Shown here: in pieces, positions 35,007-46,440 of the stretch
Layout: each line of letters opens with the position of its first letter
Numbering within the stretch: the stretch's first letter is position 1
NCBI GenBank assembly: GCA_039000515.1
Contig: JBCFYV010009882.1
Span: forward strand, 57,029,277-57,093,276
Direction: 5' to 3'
Length of the DNA stretch: 64,000 nucleotides
DNA from: Timema cristinae
Lineage: Eukaryota; Arthropoda; Insecta; Phasmatodea; Timematidae
Position numbers and translations under genes: made by a program
The notes under the pieces: generated by a model
What the model saw: the letters and a program-made list of their open reading frames with translations, nothing else
Databases searched by the model: none
Told to the model about the DNA's origin: nothing

Positions 35007-36201
35007 CTCTAAGCGGCCTATAAACTGGTAAAACATATTATGCAGAGACATGCTGACCTGTACATTTAGCGCACATACACACGTCTGATGATGTCATAAG
35101 CTGTACCAGTAGAAGTTAGAAAACACGGACTGTGATGAAGGGTGAGAGGAGGAGAAGAAGAGGAGGAGAGATCTTGAGAGCCAGATGTCCTGAACGTCGC
35201 GCGCAGTGATATATCTGGCTTGATTATTATGTTGTTTCAAGATACGCCTACTTCCCTCCCATTTCTTTAGTTTTATTAATACTAGGAAATTTATATTAAA
35301 AAGAAGAACATTCAAATGCGTAACACTGATGTTATGATATTTTTTACATACAATTATTTATATTAATTAGGTTCAACGAATACAAGCTCCAAAAACATGA
35401 TCTAATAATAAAGGTATTATAAAAATGCATAAATTCAATACAAACTAAAACCATGGCTTTGCTAAGTGGATTATATATAACATTGTTGCATTATAATCTT
35501 GTACGATATAGTCATGTATAATACGATTAAGATATTCCTTTTAATTTTCATTAAAAACATTATATTATTGAACAAAGATAAAACCTCATAATAAGTTAGA
35601 TGGGAAAACAGACGTCAGAACTTTGCAAACGTAGTCAAAATAAATATGTTCTTAAACAATGTTACAGGAAGCGAAAAAAAAAAAAGAAATTACAGAGGAA
35701 AAGGAAAACATTATTCTATATGAGTATATTTATTAGGAAAAGGGTTGAACACAGAAATGTGCGTACATGTTTATATGTATGTGTGTGAGCTCGGTGCGTC
35801 GTGTGTCGCTCGTATTACCTCATCCAGCAGCCAAGAGCTCGAGATCTTGTTTGTTTAAAGTCTTTTGTACAATAATTCACAAAGAGAAATTATTATATGT
35901 CTTTTAATAATAAACATAAATAAAATACGCACACGCAACATGTCATACGTACACAAAAGCAAAGGTCTATTTTGGCTTGAAAACTTCAAAAGAGGAGTTT
36001 GAAATGTCATTTTCCCTCCAAACATCCATGAGACATTGCGAGGCTTTGGTACAAAATAGAGTTAAGTCTTAACACGATCATGTTAGTAACATACATTTTG
36101 TTAGTAGTGGTGAGGTATTAAAATATTAATATATTTTTATTTGGATGAATAATTTTGTATTTGTGTTATTTAGATGCAGATTAATATACATACATATTTA
36201 T
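35007..36201. other. AT-rich intergenic DNA with two GC-richer patches
   Basis: Patches at 35090-35210 (purine-rich, with GTCGCGCGC) and 35780-35850 carry no recognised motif. Confidence 0.35.
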
Positions 36202-36450
36202 CACAGTATCTTACAGCCTGTTCAGGTTACACGTGTATATAATAATTACTTTAATGGTGTTAAGGTGAGGAAAGAAGAATTTTAGAGTTAGTCTACCCGC
36301 ATTTGCGTGGAGGGAGAATGATAAATATTTTTTTAATTACCACCCTAAAGAGATACCTGAGATGGATTTGAACCCCAATATCCCCATCATCAGCAGGCCA
36401 GTCAAACACGCATGTGATGCCTTAGACCATTCGATCCCTGAAGCGAGTTG
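36202..36450 (-). mobile_element. SINE family B copy
   Basis: Minus strand: A-box region ATCGAATGGTCTAAGGCATC, GATGATGGGGATATTGGGG, B box GTTCAAATCC, body CCCTCCACGCAAATGCGGG and tail GTAACCTGAACAGGCTGTAA. Complete but diverged. Confidence 0.75.
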
Positions 36451-37150
36451 CAAACTAACCAAATAAAATTACAAAGTGATTACAAGATTTTCTTAGAAAA
36501 TGCCTCTAGAAATTTAGAGCCCAGATATAATTTGATGCCTAGACAAATTAACATAAAGTAGACCAAAAATTCAAAAATATTGAGATTATCAAATCGAATA
36601 TTGTCTTAACGATAACATCAGAAATTATTTCAAATCTGTACAGATGTGAGAAATACGTATAAATAATAAATATATAATTTGTTTAGTTATATTATGTATA
36701 AATAAAACTAATATTTACTTATGAAGTAGGGCCTATATGCATTCGTTTGTAAGCGATTAACTTCCCTTGGTGAGGTGAATGGAGAATTTTTTATTTTTTT
36801 TCCTCCTAGTCCGTTCTTGAACTAGACTTGAGTATAACCCTAAAGCATTAGTGACAAAGACAAGGGAAATGAGGTGGTAAATAAATGACAGAGAAATTTT
36901 CCTCCACTCTACAAAGATAACACATGTAATGACTGTCTCTTAGGAGTCGTACTCGTCTATGTCCTCAGCTCTGTTTGCTCAAGAAGATAAAAACAATGAA
37001 TTGCGAGCAGTGTGTCAATGATTCATTGTGATAGAGACCTACCCACTGCGTTCAGGTCACCAACACTTATTACCAATACATAAATGCCTGAAAATCACAT
37101 ACATAAAGATGTCTAGCCTTTGCTTATCAGACTCGTTATAAATAGGTAGC
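36451..37150. other. AT-rich spacer between two SINEs
   Basis: Nothing recognised. Confidence 0.4.
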
Positions 37151-37362
37151 TAGCACTGCGTCTTGCTACCCGTTTGGTTCATACGCATATGTACTTATTA
37201 CACTTATGTGTTAGATATAAGGAAGGTTTTATTTAGAGGAAGTGCACCCTCATTTGTGTGCAGGGATGATGGAAAACCATTTAGGAAATACCACCTTCAG
37301 TGGACCTGACTGGTATAAAATCCCGATCTCCCCTACAACTACATTAAGTAGATTATGCCCCA
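37151..37362 (-). mobile_element. SINE family B, head truncated
   Basis: Minus-strand body GGTGGTATTTCCTAAATGGT, TTTTCCATCATCCCTGCACA and the tail GTATGAACCAAACGGGTAGC AAGACGCAGTGCTA are present. The first part of the tRNA-like head is degraded. Confidence 0.7.
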
Positions 37363-38095
37363 ACCCTCTTCTTGATCACTTGGATTCCTGTCAGTTTTAA
37401 ACTAATTAATAGCAGAAACGTTCACGTTTTGAAGCTTGAATTAACAGCCTAAATAATATAGATTTCGAACTTTAAGTTGAAATACTAATTAGATGGATAT
37501 CTATTTATTAATATTAATAGGAGAAAATCATGCAAATACAAAATTGCAAATAATTTAATTGTATTCTTTAATCCTATAGACCTACATAAATAGAACTAAT
37601 AGTAATAAGTTTTCTTCCTAACGATATAAAATACTGAAACAAAACCTTATAAAGAAAAAATTAAAAACCTTGAATTTTATTATATGTTTTTTGGGTTTAT
37701 ATACTTGAAAAATTATTTTATAATGAATATAATTATATGAATGTATCCACATATTTATATGAATTCATGTTTTCGTATTTAATTGTTTTATTAATGTAAG
37801 GACTAATATTAACATTAAATCAATTAAATTACAAGAACCTATGAAGAGCTGATAACAGTCATATATTTAAGAAAATTAACCCACCTGAAAAATAATTTGA
37901 GACTTAAAATTCTATATTAATGTTAGTTTTTAATTTCAATATTGAGCTACACGTTTATGGCCTCTATAAATCACACACAACAAATGTGTTAGTTAATAAA
38001 TTTATCAATTTTTTTTTTGTCAAATTAATGAAATTACCAAATTTTGATTCACTTCTTATTTATTTATATTTTAGAGATATAAATTAAGATATCTA
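37363..38095. other. AT-rich intergenic DNA
   Basis: Nothing recognised. Confidence 0.4.
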
Positions 38096-38114
38096 CTATA
38101 TAAACTTGAAATCT

Positions 38115-38209
38115 AAAAATGACACCTGGACACGGGAATCAAATCTGGGACCTTTGGCTTTGTACGCCAAAGATCCCGTGTTTGATTCCCGTTTCCAGGT
38201 GTCATTTTT
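38115..38209. repeat. Near-perfect palindrome with tRNA-like sequence
   Basis: Two 44-bp arms (38115-38158 and 38166-38209) pair at 39 of 44 positions around the 7-nt loop TTTGTAC. Each arm contains CGGGAATCAAA, the complement of a tRNA T-arm/B-box (TTTGATTCCCG), and the stem CCTTTGGC/GCCAAAG next to the loop. Pairing continues weakly outward (GAAAT). It looks like two head-to-head copies of a tRNA or tRNA-derived fragment. A transcript could fold into a long hairpin. Confidence 0.85.
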
Positions 38210-38224
38210 CAATTTCCAGAATAT

Positions 38225-38655
38225 AATATCTAGATAGAGTAATCCTCACTAAAAGCATAAAAAATTGCTTTGGCTATTGGATTCTTATATTAACTGTGGT
38301 TTGTGATTTCATCTAGTATGTTAATACCAATAATAATTAGGGTATTTTACCGCTCATCATTCTAAGATAAAGGACCGGACACTCAACGCGTTTGAGATCT
38401 GACACGCAACATACTCAATATAAAGTAGAGCCCAAACCGTAGTAGCCATAGAAGCTTAAAGTGGGAGGCTGGTTAGGCTTTTATTTATTTAAAACTGTAA
38501 ACTAACACACAAATCTGCATCATTTTCATCCCACCCCTTTATTAACTTATATTTCTTACCTCTATTGTCGTAGATATCACAAGATTTAATGCCATGAATG
38601 TCACTTAAACAGATTTCAAAGTGAAGGCTGGCAGCATCAGTTATTATCGTATTCA
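38225..38655. other. Spacer before the minisatellite
   Basis: No recognised coding or repeat feature. Confidence 0.35.
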
Positions 38656-38659
38656 CTAG

Positions 38660-38996
38660 AGAACCACTGCTTTCTTATTCTTAGCTAACAAACACTTATA
38701 GCATCACTGCGTTCTTGACCTTAGTTAACAAACACACTAGAACTACTGCGTTCTTTATCTTAGTAATAAACACACTGAAACCACTGCATTCTTTATCTTA
38801 GTTAACAAACACACTAGAACCACGATATTCTTTATCTTAGTTAACAAACACACTAAAACTACTGCGTTCTTTATCTAAGTTAACAAACACCCTATAACAA
38901 TTGTATTCTTTATCTTAGTTAAAAAAAACACACAAGACCACTGTATTCTTTAGCTTAGTTAACAAACACCTTAGAACCACTGCGTTTGTTCATTCC
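38660..38996. repeat. 39-bp minisatellite, left array (about 8 units)
   Basis: Unit TTAACAAACACACTAGAACC followed by ACTGCGTTCTTTATCTTAG. Units start at roughly 39-bp steps from about 38685; single-base length changes occur in some. The array stops in the middle of a unit at 38996 where the BEL-related segment begins, and the same unit resumes at about 43469. Confidence 0.9.
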
Positions 38997-39483
38997 TGTC
39001 AACAACGATTTAAAAAAACAAGTAAAAATGAGGAAATGTGGACTGCATTCAATATAAAATTGGGATAAGAACTGCCTACCTCATCCAAATGGGGTTCGCC
39101 GACAATGGAGGCATACCTTGAGGGTTTCTGGGTTAAGGTTAGGAAAGGAAAGGGGAAACAAGGCGCTAACTTAGCGGAGTCTCTCAAACTCTTGTTTCTC
39201 GACTACGAAGGCCACTTGGTGGCCTGTAACACCCAACTCACACTCGGACACCGATTTGGGCATCAATTAGTGCACCCATTCTTGCAAACACCCTATGTGT
39301 ACTGACTAACGCGCTCAACTGCTTGCGTTCACTAAAAAACAACTTATTTATTCCCCCTCCTCTTCAACTCTCTCAAAACGGCGGGATTCTCTATAAAATG
39401 GCGGGAAAATATCCAAAGAATAAACAATAAATATAAAACAAATTTGTATAAAGCTATATATATATATATATATATATATAAAG

Positions 39484-39526
<43 letters not shown>

Positions 39527-39567
39527 CTATGTTAGACAAATTATTATACAAAAGCTATTTTACAATA

Positions 39568-39617
<50 letters not shown>

Positions 39618-39633
39618 TTTCAGAGACTGAACA
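38997..39633 (-). repeat. Candidate 3' LTR of the BEL/Pao remnant
   Basis: Read on the minus strand this 637-bp stretch begins TGTTCAGTCTCTG and ends GTTGTTGACA, the TGT...ACA ends common in BEL/Pao LTRs. It directly follows the end of the pol frame (39669) and is bounded on its outer side by the minisatellite. It contains two long (TA)n runs. No matching 5' LTR is left for comparison and no polypurine tract is clear, so the call is inferred from position and ends only. Confidence 0.45.
39440..39613. repeat. (TA)n microsatellites
   Basis: Three TA runs, the first two separated by AAAGC and each preceded by AAAGCTATA. They account for the alternating Ile/Tyr open frame on the minus strand. 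Confidence 0.95.
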
Positions 39634-39668
39634 TAATGCCAGCGTAGAAATAAGGTATTTCAACAAAG

Positions 39669-42600
39669 TTATTGAGAAGGAAGTGAACAAAGCTTCACCA
39701 CTGGTCGCTTGTAGGTTCCTCTAGTGGTACGTACAGATGCAACTCGAGATGCACCGTCTTTGCCGGGGAAGACTTCTTCAATGACCCCAAGCAGCCACTT
39801 CAATGGAGGAAGGCCATCTTGTTTGATGACCACGATCCTTCCAACTGTTATGGGAGTTTGGGGGGTGTTCCATTTAACTTTTTGTTGCAAAGTATGTAGA
39901 TATTCTAAGTACCAACACTTTCAATAATCTTGCACAAGATGTTGTAACAGCTGCCATCTTGAAAGATGATTCAAAGGGACTGTAGCTAAATCTTGATCGG
40001 GAATGGTTTAGAGAGTTGTCAAGTTCAGAAAATGAGCGGGTGTCAATGCGGAAATATCATCTGGACGAGCTAGTACACAGGGTGGTCTTGAATTCAAAAT
40101 AGCTTATATTTGGGTTAGACAGGTATAGAGTTCCTCAAGGGTGATAATATGTTCACCAACCACTCGTACTAGGTGTGTCTTGACTGACTTCATACAGGCT
40201 TCCCACAGACCACCAAAATGAGGAGATGAGAGGGGGTCAAAGTGCCATATGATTCCTCTGTAAGACAGCTCATCTGACAGGGCCTGACAATAAAATAGAG
40301 AGTAAAGGAAGGTACACCATTTATATAATTCTGCTTTCACACCTAAAAGTGTGTGTGATCCATATTCTGAGTACATTGCTAAACATTCTCCTATTCTGCA
40401 GATAAATCGCTTTAGAGCACCAAGAAAAGTTTCTGTTGACAAGTCCGATGCCAGTACTAAATGTAAGGCTTTGGTGACAAGACATACAAACAAACATATG
40501 TACGCCTTCTGTGATTTAAAATCTCTATGTCGACTTAGAGTAATATTAAAGGGACCCGCATAATCCACACCCAAATGGGTGAATAGTTTGGATTCCTGGA
40601 CTCGTGGAGCAGACTGGAAATCTGGGCTTAGGGTTGAACTTGAAACAAATATTACAATGTTGGACTCGTTGATGAATCACACCTTGACCGGACAGAATCT
40701 AATATTTCTGTCAAAGCAGCGAAAATACAAGATTTGCCCCAGTGTGATTGTTGTCCTTTTCACACTGATCGATTATCAAATCAACAAAATGAGCCTTTTT
40801 TGGGAGAAGTGCAGGATGTTTTTGATAATATTAGGGTAGTGTTGCGCAGTCGACCTCCTACACGAATTACACCCTCTTCTATGAAACGACTTAGCTTTCT
40901 TACGCCAGGTGAACCGGTGTGGCCAACTTCTAAGGCTTTGAACTCTCTGCTAAAGTGCTTCTGTTGAACTGCTTGCACTAGGACTTGAAGAGCCTGATTC
41001 AATTCTTTTAAAGTTAATTGCTCCTCTTTTGGTGCAGTCTTTAGACTGATGCGGTTCAAAAACCGGAGCACATAGGCAGTGACTCTTTGAAGTTTCTTTA
41101 GTGAAGACATGCGGTCCATCAACTTCAGCAATGGTGTGTCTTTTTCGTGATGAACTAGTAGGGTCACTAGTCTTTCTTAATTCACAGCTTCTGGTGTGAA
41201 CTCTTCAAAAGATCTGTCATACTGCAGCCAAGCAGGTCCTTTCCACCAAAAATGGTGCTCATCAAGCTGTGAAGGGCTGAGTACCCGTGAGGCGCAATCT
41301 GCTGCATTATCTATTCCAGTGATGTGGAACCAATGTTCAGAAGACAAGTATTTCTGAATTTTAGCCACGCAATTTCAAATAAAAGATTTCCATCGATGTG
41401 GGGATGAGTGTATCCAGTGAAGTGCCACTATCAAATTTGACCATGCATAGATATCTGTAAGTGTGACCTTCTGCATGAGTTGAAGTTTCACCACATGAAT
41501 TAATTTTTCAAGACAAAACGTCGCACATAGTTCCAATATAGGTATAGAAACTGTTTTCAAGGGGGCAACCTTAGATTTTGAACTTAACAAGGTTACTACT
41601 ATTGGTTGCAATGAAGTGACCATTCTGAGATAGATTTTAGCAGCATAACCCTTTTTAGAGGCATCTGAAAATCCAATTAATCTGGATTAAAGGCCGTCAC
41701 TTAAGGAAAAATATTGAATAATTTTAAGGGATGATAGATGGGTAAGCTCTTTGTGAAAGTTATTCCATATTTGGCACAAAGTGGTGGATGGGGCATCATA
41801 CCAACCAATCTTCAGAACCAAAAGGATTTGGATCAACATTTTTGCAAAGAGTGTGGTGGGCGATACCAATCTTAAAGGATAACAATTTGAGCCACTGTAG
41901 AAAGGACAGCTATTTTTGTGCAGTCACATAGTGTCACACTTACACTAAAGGTGAATACATCCAAGTTCAGTATCCACGGCATGCCTAAGATTTTTAGCCC
42001 GATGTTAGAAGAGGTATCACCATCAAATTCTTTCACTTGATTTTCTTTATGTTCAATAGGAATGGCATGAAGGCGGTCTGAACTGTTACTTGATCACTTG
42101 CGCAATTTAAATCCACCACTTAAGAAAAAACACACTAATTGATGGTAAAGGAATTTTGCTTGTTCGACGGTAGGTGCTCCAGTAACCACATCATCCCCAT
42201 ATTTATCATTCTCTGCGACCTGGGACGCCAGGGGGAACCGATCTTGTTCATCTAAGGTCAGTTGCTTAACAACGCGAAGTGTCAAGCATGGTGATGACTT
42301 CACTCCAGAGGCTACTGTATCAAGTTGCTAGGTCTTCAGAGGTTCTGTAGTGGAAAATCGCCAAAGAGTTTTCTGAAAGGATCGATTTTCAGGTTGAAAC
42401 CATATTTGCCTATACATTTGTCGTATATTAGCGATGAGGGCAATGGGATGCAAACGTAGGTTTAAAGGTATCTCAAAAATCTCCAATTGAATTTTAGGTC
42501 CGGTGAGGAGAGCATCATTCAAAGAAAGCCCTGAAGTGGACTTGGTCCTAGCATCAAAAACCACTCTTAATTTGGTCGTTGTACTCTCAGGTTTCAGGAC

Positions 42601-43468
42601 ACAGTGATGTGGAATATAATATGAGAACGATTTTGAATCAGTGATAGGGGACAAGGACATGTGTTTTGATCTAAATAATCTTGCATAAAAGCATGGTATT
42701 CCTTATGCATTTCAGGGTTTCCTTTCAACTTTCTCTCAAGTTTATAATATATTTTTTCTGCCTTGGACTTGGTTTCTCCCAAGTCACATGGACCATGTTG
42801 GAATGGCAGTGCAACTGAATATCGACCAGAACTTTCTCTTTTAACATTTTGACTAAATATGTCTTCACAGAGAGTATATTCTAGACTATAAATAGGTTTT
42901 TCTTTTTGAACCTCATCCAATAGCCAAAACTGTTGAAGGACACCATCTAAGTCTGGATTCAGCGGGGCACAAAATGTTTTGGGTGTTGTGGACTGAGTGA
43001 GAGACATTTTACCCATAAGTAGCCATCCAAAATATGAGCTTAGGGCCACAGGTGTGTTGGCTGACCAAATATTCTTCTCCTATCGACTATATAGGGATAG
43101 AACTCCTCCCCTACTAAATCATCCCCTTCACCTGGTTGATAAAAGTGGTTATCTGCAAGAGTCAGACCCTCCAAGTGGGGCCATGTTTTTGTTAGTATTT
43201 GAACCGTTGGAAGTTGATCTGTGATATAGTGTCAACAATAAAACAGAGATATGAAATCTAGGCTTGTCTAAGAATCTGGTTTTAAGTGTGAATGAAGTAG
43301 TGCCATGAATGGGGAGCGGTGATTCCCCGATACCATTAACCGAGCTTTTCAAATGATGACGAGATAAACCTAGCCTATTAAAAAAAGATTCAGTGATGAA
43401 GTTTGCTTGGCTAGCTGAGTCTACCAAGAATCTAACCTTTTGTAGGCTTCCAGATTCATCCGTTACTA
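39669..43468 (-). pseudogene. BEL/Pao retrotransposon pol, 5'-truncated and multiply broken
   Basis: Minus-strand blocks run in BEL/Pao order. Protease: FLVDSASQANFITESFF (43427-43149). Linker before the polymerase: LPFQHGPCDLGETKSKAEKI (43049-42594). Reverse transcriptase: YYIPHHCVLKPESTTTKLRV then VFDARTK, and later DKYGDDVVTGAPTVEQAKFL, where YGDD stands for the usual YVDD (42660-42094). RNase H region with PILELCATFCLEKLIHVVKL (41623-41177). Pre-integrase: LQRVTAYVLRFLNR and FIEEGVIRVGGRL (41167-40781). Integrase: GVDYAGPFNI, YSEYGSHT where the second catalytic Asp is Glu, and PHFGGLWEACMKSVK (40574-40104). The C-terminal DUF5641-like part VGRIVVIKQDGLPPLKWLLG (39890-39669) ends it. Many frameshifts and stops. 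Gag and the 5' LTR are missing: coding sequence stops inside protease at the minisatellite. Confidence 0.92.
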
Positions 43469-43690
43469 GTTAATGAACACAGTAGAACCATTGCCGATCT
43501 TATTCCTAATTAACAAACATAGTATAATCACTGCGTTCTTATTCTTAGTTAACAAACATAGTAGAAACACTACGTTCTTTATCTTAGCTAACAAACATAG
43601 TAGAACCACTGCATTTTTCATTTCAGTTAACAAACACACTAGAACCACTGTGTGCTATATCTTATTTAACAAACACACTATTATAAACAC
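43464..43690. repeat. 39-bp minisatellite, right array (about 5-6 units)
   Basis: Units TTAACAAACATAGTAGAACC plus ACTGCGTTCTTTATCTTAG repeat every 39 bp from about 43469, the same sequence as the array at 38660-38996. Because 39 is a multiple of three, both strands stay open and translate as 13-residue repeats; this is not a gene. Confidence 0.9.
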
Positions 43691-45213
43691 AATTTGAAAG
43701 ACCACGGCAATGACTACAATACCATCCCTATGCTTATAGAGATAAAGGCGAGTTTGTGTCCAACGTTTAAAGCCAGTTTAGCTATCGATGAATATTGATA
43801 AAAAAAATTATTATACTTATTTGTAAAATTCTTCCTAATGCTCCCTCTCGATTGTAAAAATCTATTTAATCAATATCAATGTATAAAAGATCATATCTGT
43901 TCAATGTACTGTAAATACGTATTTTCGCTTATAACCAGGGAACCACTGAATTGATTAAGATGCTTTTTTAAGGTATCTATAATATTTCTGGAAAATATTT
44001 CGTTCTTGATCAACGAGCTATATCTTTATTGAGCTGATTAGTGATGTTATAACTAGTACAATTCATGATATTTCACATAAAAGGAGCAATACTATATCTG
44101 TATTTGCTGACTTATTACTGGAGAGTTACAGCATTACCAAATATATTTGAATGAGTTTTTTAATATAATGTAGAATTTTTCTGGAAGGATTGCGGCCATT
44201 AATCATTTATTTATATTATGGAGTGCTGAGCTGTGATGGTAAAATCAATATATTGTTGGTTATTCACAGATTTCTCAGCAAGGTAGAGTATTTAATTCAA
44301 AGCCAAGGATAAATTTCAGGACATACTTCAATCTTAAAATCAAAGTGGGACCATTTTTTGTTTGTTTTGCAATTACATTAGAAAATAAAATGTTTTTGTT
44401 GTATAGTAATAAATATAAAGATAAAATTCCACATTTTAATTTGATTTGATCTTAAACTTGAATAGGTATTATGTATTTAGACACATAGATAACTTATCCC
44501 ATTGATAGGCCCTGAAACTATACATAAATAAATGGTATGGAACTCCACATGGACTTTCTCACTCTATTCTTTAAAAATTGAGATATATACACAAAATTTA
44601 TTTTATAATATACACTAGCGAACCCGAGAATAAATTGCCCTCTATATACTTAATATATTTGTGACTCATGGTTTTAAATTTTATAGTTTTAATTTTAAAG
44701 AGCTAACGTCTTCATTTGTATATCTGAACCAATAAAAATATCGATATTGGGTCCTCAAGGGTCAACAATTCGTATAACAATTTTGATTTCCGGATAAAAT
44801 TTTATACATTTTGTAAGGGGATGCACATATTATGGTTATCGCTTTCTTATTAAATTCTTCTTTTATAAATTTTTACCAATAAAATAGATAATTATTGAGT
44901 ATTGAATCTAAAATGAGAGAGATAGATCATTGCTGTACCAGGATTGGATACAACTAGTTTTATTGTCACGTAATACTCTCTAACAAACCAGATATAATTT
45001 TTAAATTGGTAATATCATTAAATAATAAATAAACGGTAATTATTATAAATAATTAAGACAGTCACATTAAGTATTAAAATGGTGAAAATACGCATTAATA
45101 AATCACTCAAATTTAATTTGCGTGCGTCTCACCTTGTTGCATAAAGCTTGTTTAGGTTTAAATGTATTTTAGCATTTTTATTATTACTATTTCAATGATT
45201 AATAATAAATAAT
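43691..45213. other. AT-rich intergenic DNA
   Basis: Nothing recognised in any frame. Confidence 0.4.
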
Positions 45214-45508
45214 GGTGACCTGGTGGTCTAGGGGTAAGGTGTCAGACTTCTGTGCTGGGGGTCCGGAGCTCAATCCTCGGTCCCGGCACAGATTTATCTG
45301 ATTACCAAACCCTTCCTTCACGTGTATTAATCACAACTTGTGAATGTGGGAAATGCCAGGCCTCCACCATGGTTCGGATTCCACGTTAAACTGTAGGTCC
45401 TTCATTTCATCTCACAATCATCCTACCATTACACATTAGCGTAAGTGCGTATAACCCGAATGGGTAGTAAGACGCGGTACTAATAATAATAATAATAATA
45501 ATAAATAA
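45214..45508 (+). mobile_element. SINE family A, full-length
   Basis: Intact A box GGTCTAGGGGTAAGG and a B box (GAGCTCAATCC) with one change, body and tail GTATAACCCGAATGGGTAGT, then (TAA)n. AATAATAAATAA on both sides could be a target duplication but is hard to separate from the TAA tail. Confidence 0.88.
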
Positions 45509-45775
45509 AGATCTTTAAAATAATATATTTTTAAATAACATGCTTTAAAGAAAATATTTTTAAATAAAATATGTTAAAATGGCTTAGAGGTAGAATTTCG
45601 ATTTAGAATGAGAAATAACTAGCTATACTATTGAGTGGATTTAAAGTTCGATTGTTCAAGCTCTGAATAATTCCATATATTTTGTCTAATTGATTGAATA
45701 GCTAAAAAATGATTTATATATAATTGTTATAATGATCACACTTATTTCTCTCTTAATAATGACTATTTTAAATGC

Positions 45776-45820
<45 letters not shown>

Positions 45821-46440
45821 CTTTTAATAAATTTCAATACTAATCACAAATTTCGAGTTATAACATTCAGCAGAGGATTATTCTCAAGTTTAGCGTTACA
45901 ATGAAAAATTATTTGAAGATTTACTCTCAAATGTTGAAGTATTTTTATGTCAAAATGTATTGAAGTGTACCCCCTCTCCCTGACCTGATCCCGATGGGAG
46001 CACTGGCGTCCCTACACCCCTCAGTAAAATCCTGGATTCGCCTCTGTGCTGTACAAACGTTTCCTCTAAGAGGTTAAAGGAAAAACATCACCTTCTTGAA
46101 AGACTTACTTATTTGCTTACTACATGGCTTTAGAGAATTATTGCGTTTGAACTCTTAGTAGTATCTCTTCACAACTAAAGTTCAAAAATTGTATTTATAT
46201 ATTTACCAATATCTCAGAAATTATTGGTTTTATTAAAATATATTTCAAGTAAAATGTTTTATTTTTAATAGTACTAAAATTATACAATGATAAGTTACTT
46301 AGTATCTCAAATAATTACGGAAATAAAGACATTTTAGCTTATGTAAAGAACCCAAAAATTCATGTTCATGGGAAGATTAAAAAAAACTCATTTTGTGTAT
46401 AATCTTAACCAATGACTAAATATGAATTCTAATCAAAATC
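45509..46440. other. AT-rich spacer with (ATT)n
   Basis: A pure ATT run lies at about 45777-45818. A GC-richer phrase at 45968-46047 (GATCCCGATGGGAGCACTGG) resembles the end of some old element but cannot be named. Confidence 0.4.

Noticed and set aside
39348..39551. 67-codon Ile/Tyr frame
   Set aside because: Translation of the (TA)n microsatellites.
43466..43697. Open frames on both strands with 13-residue repeats
   Set aside because: Caused by the 39-bp minisatellite, whose length is a multiple of three; not a repeat protein.
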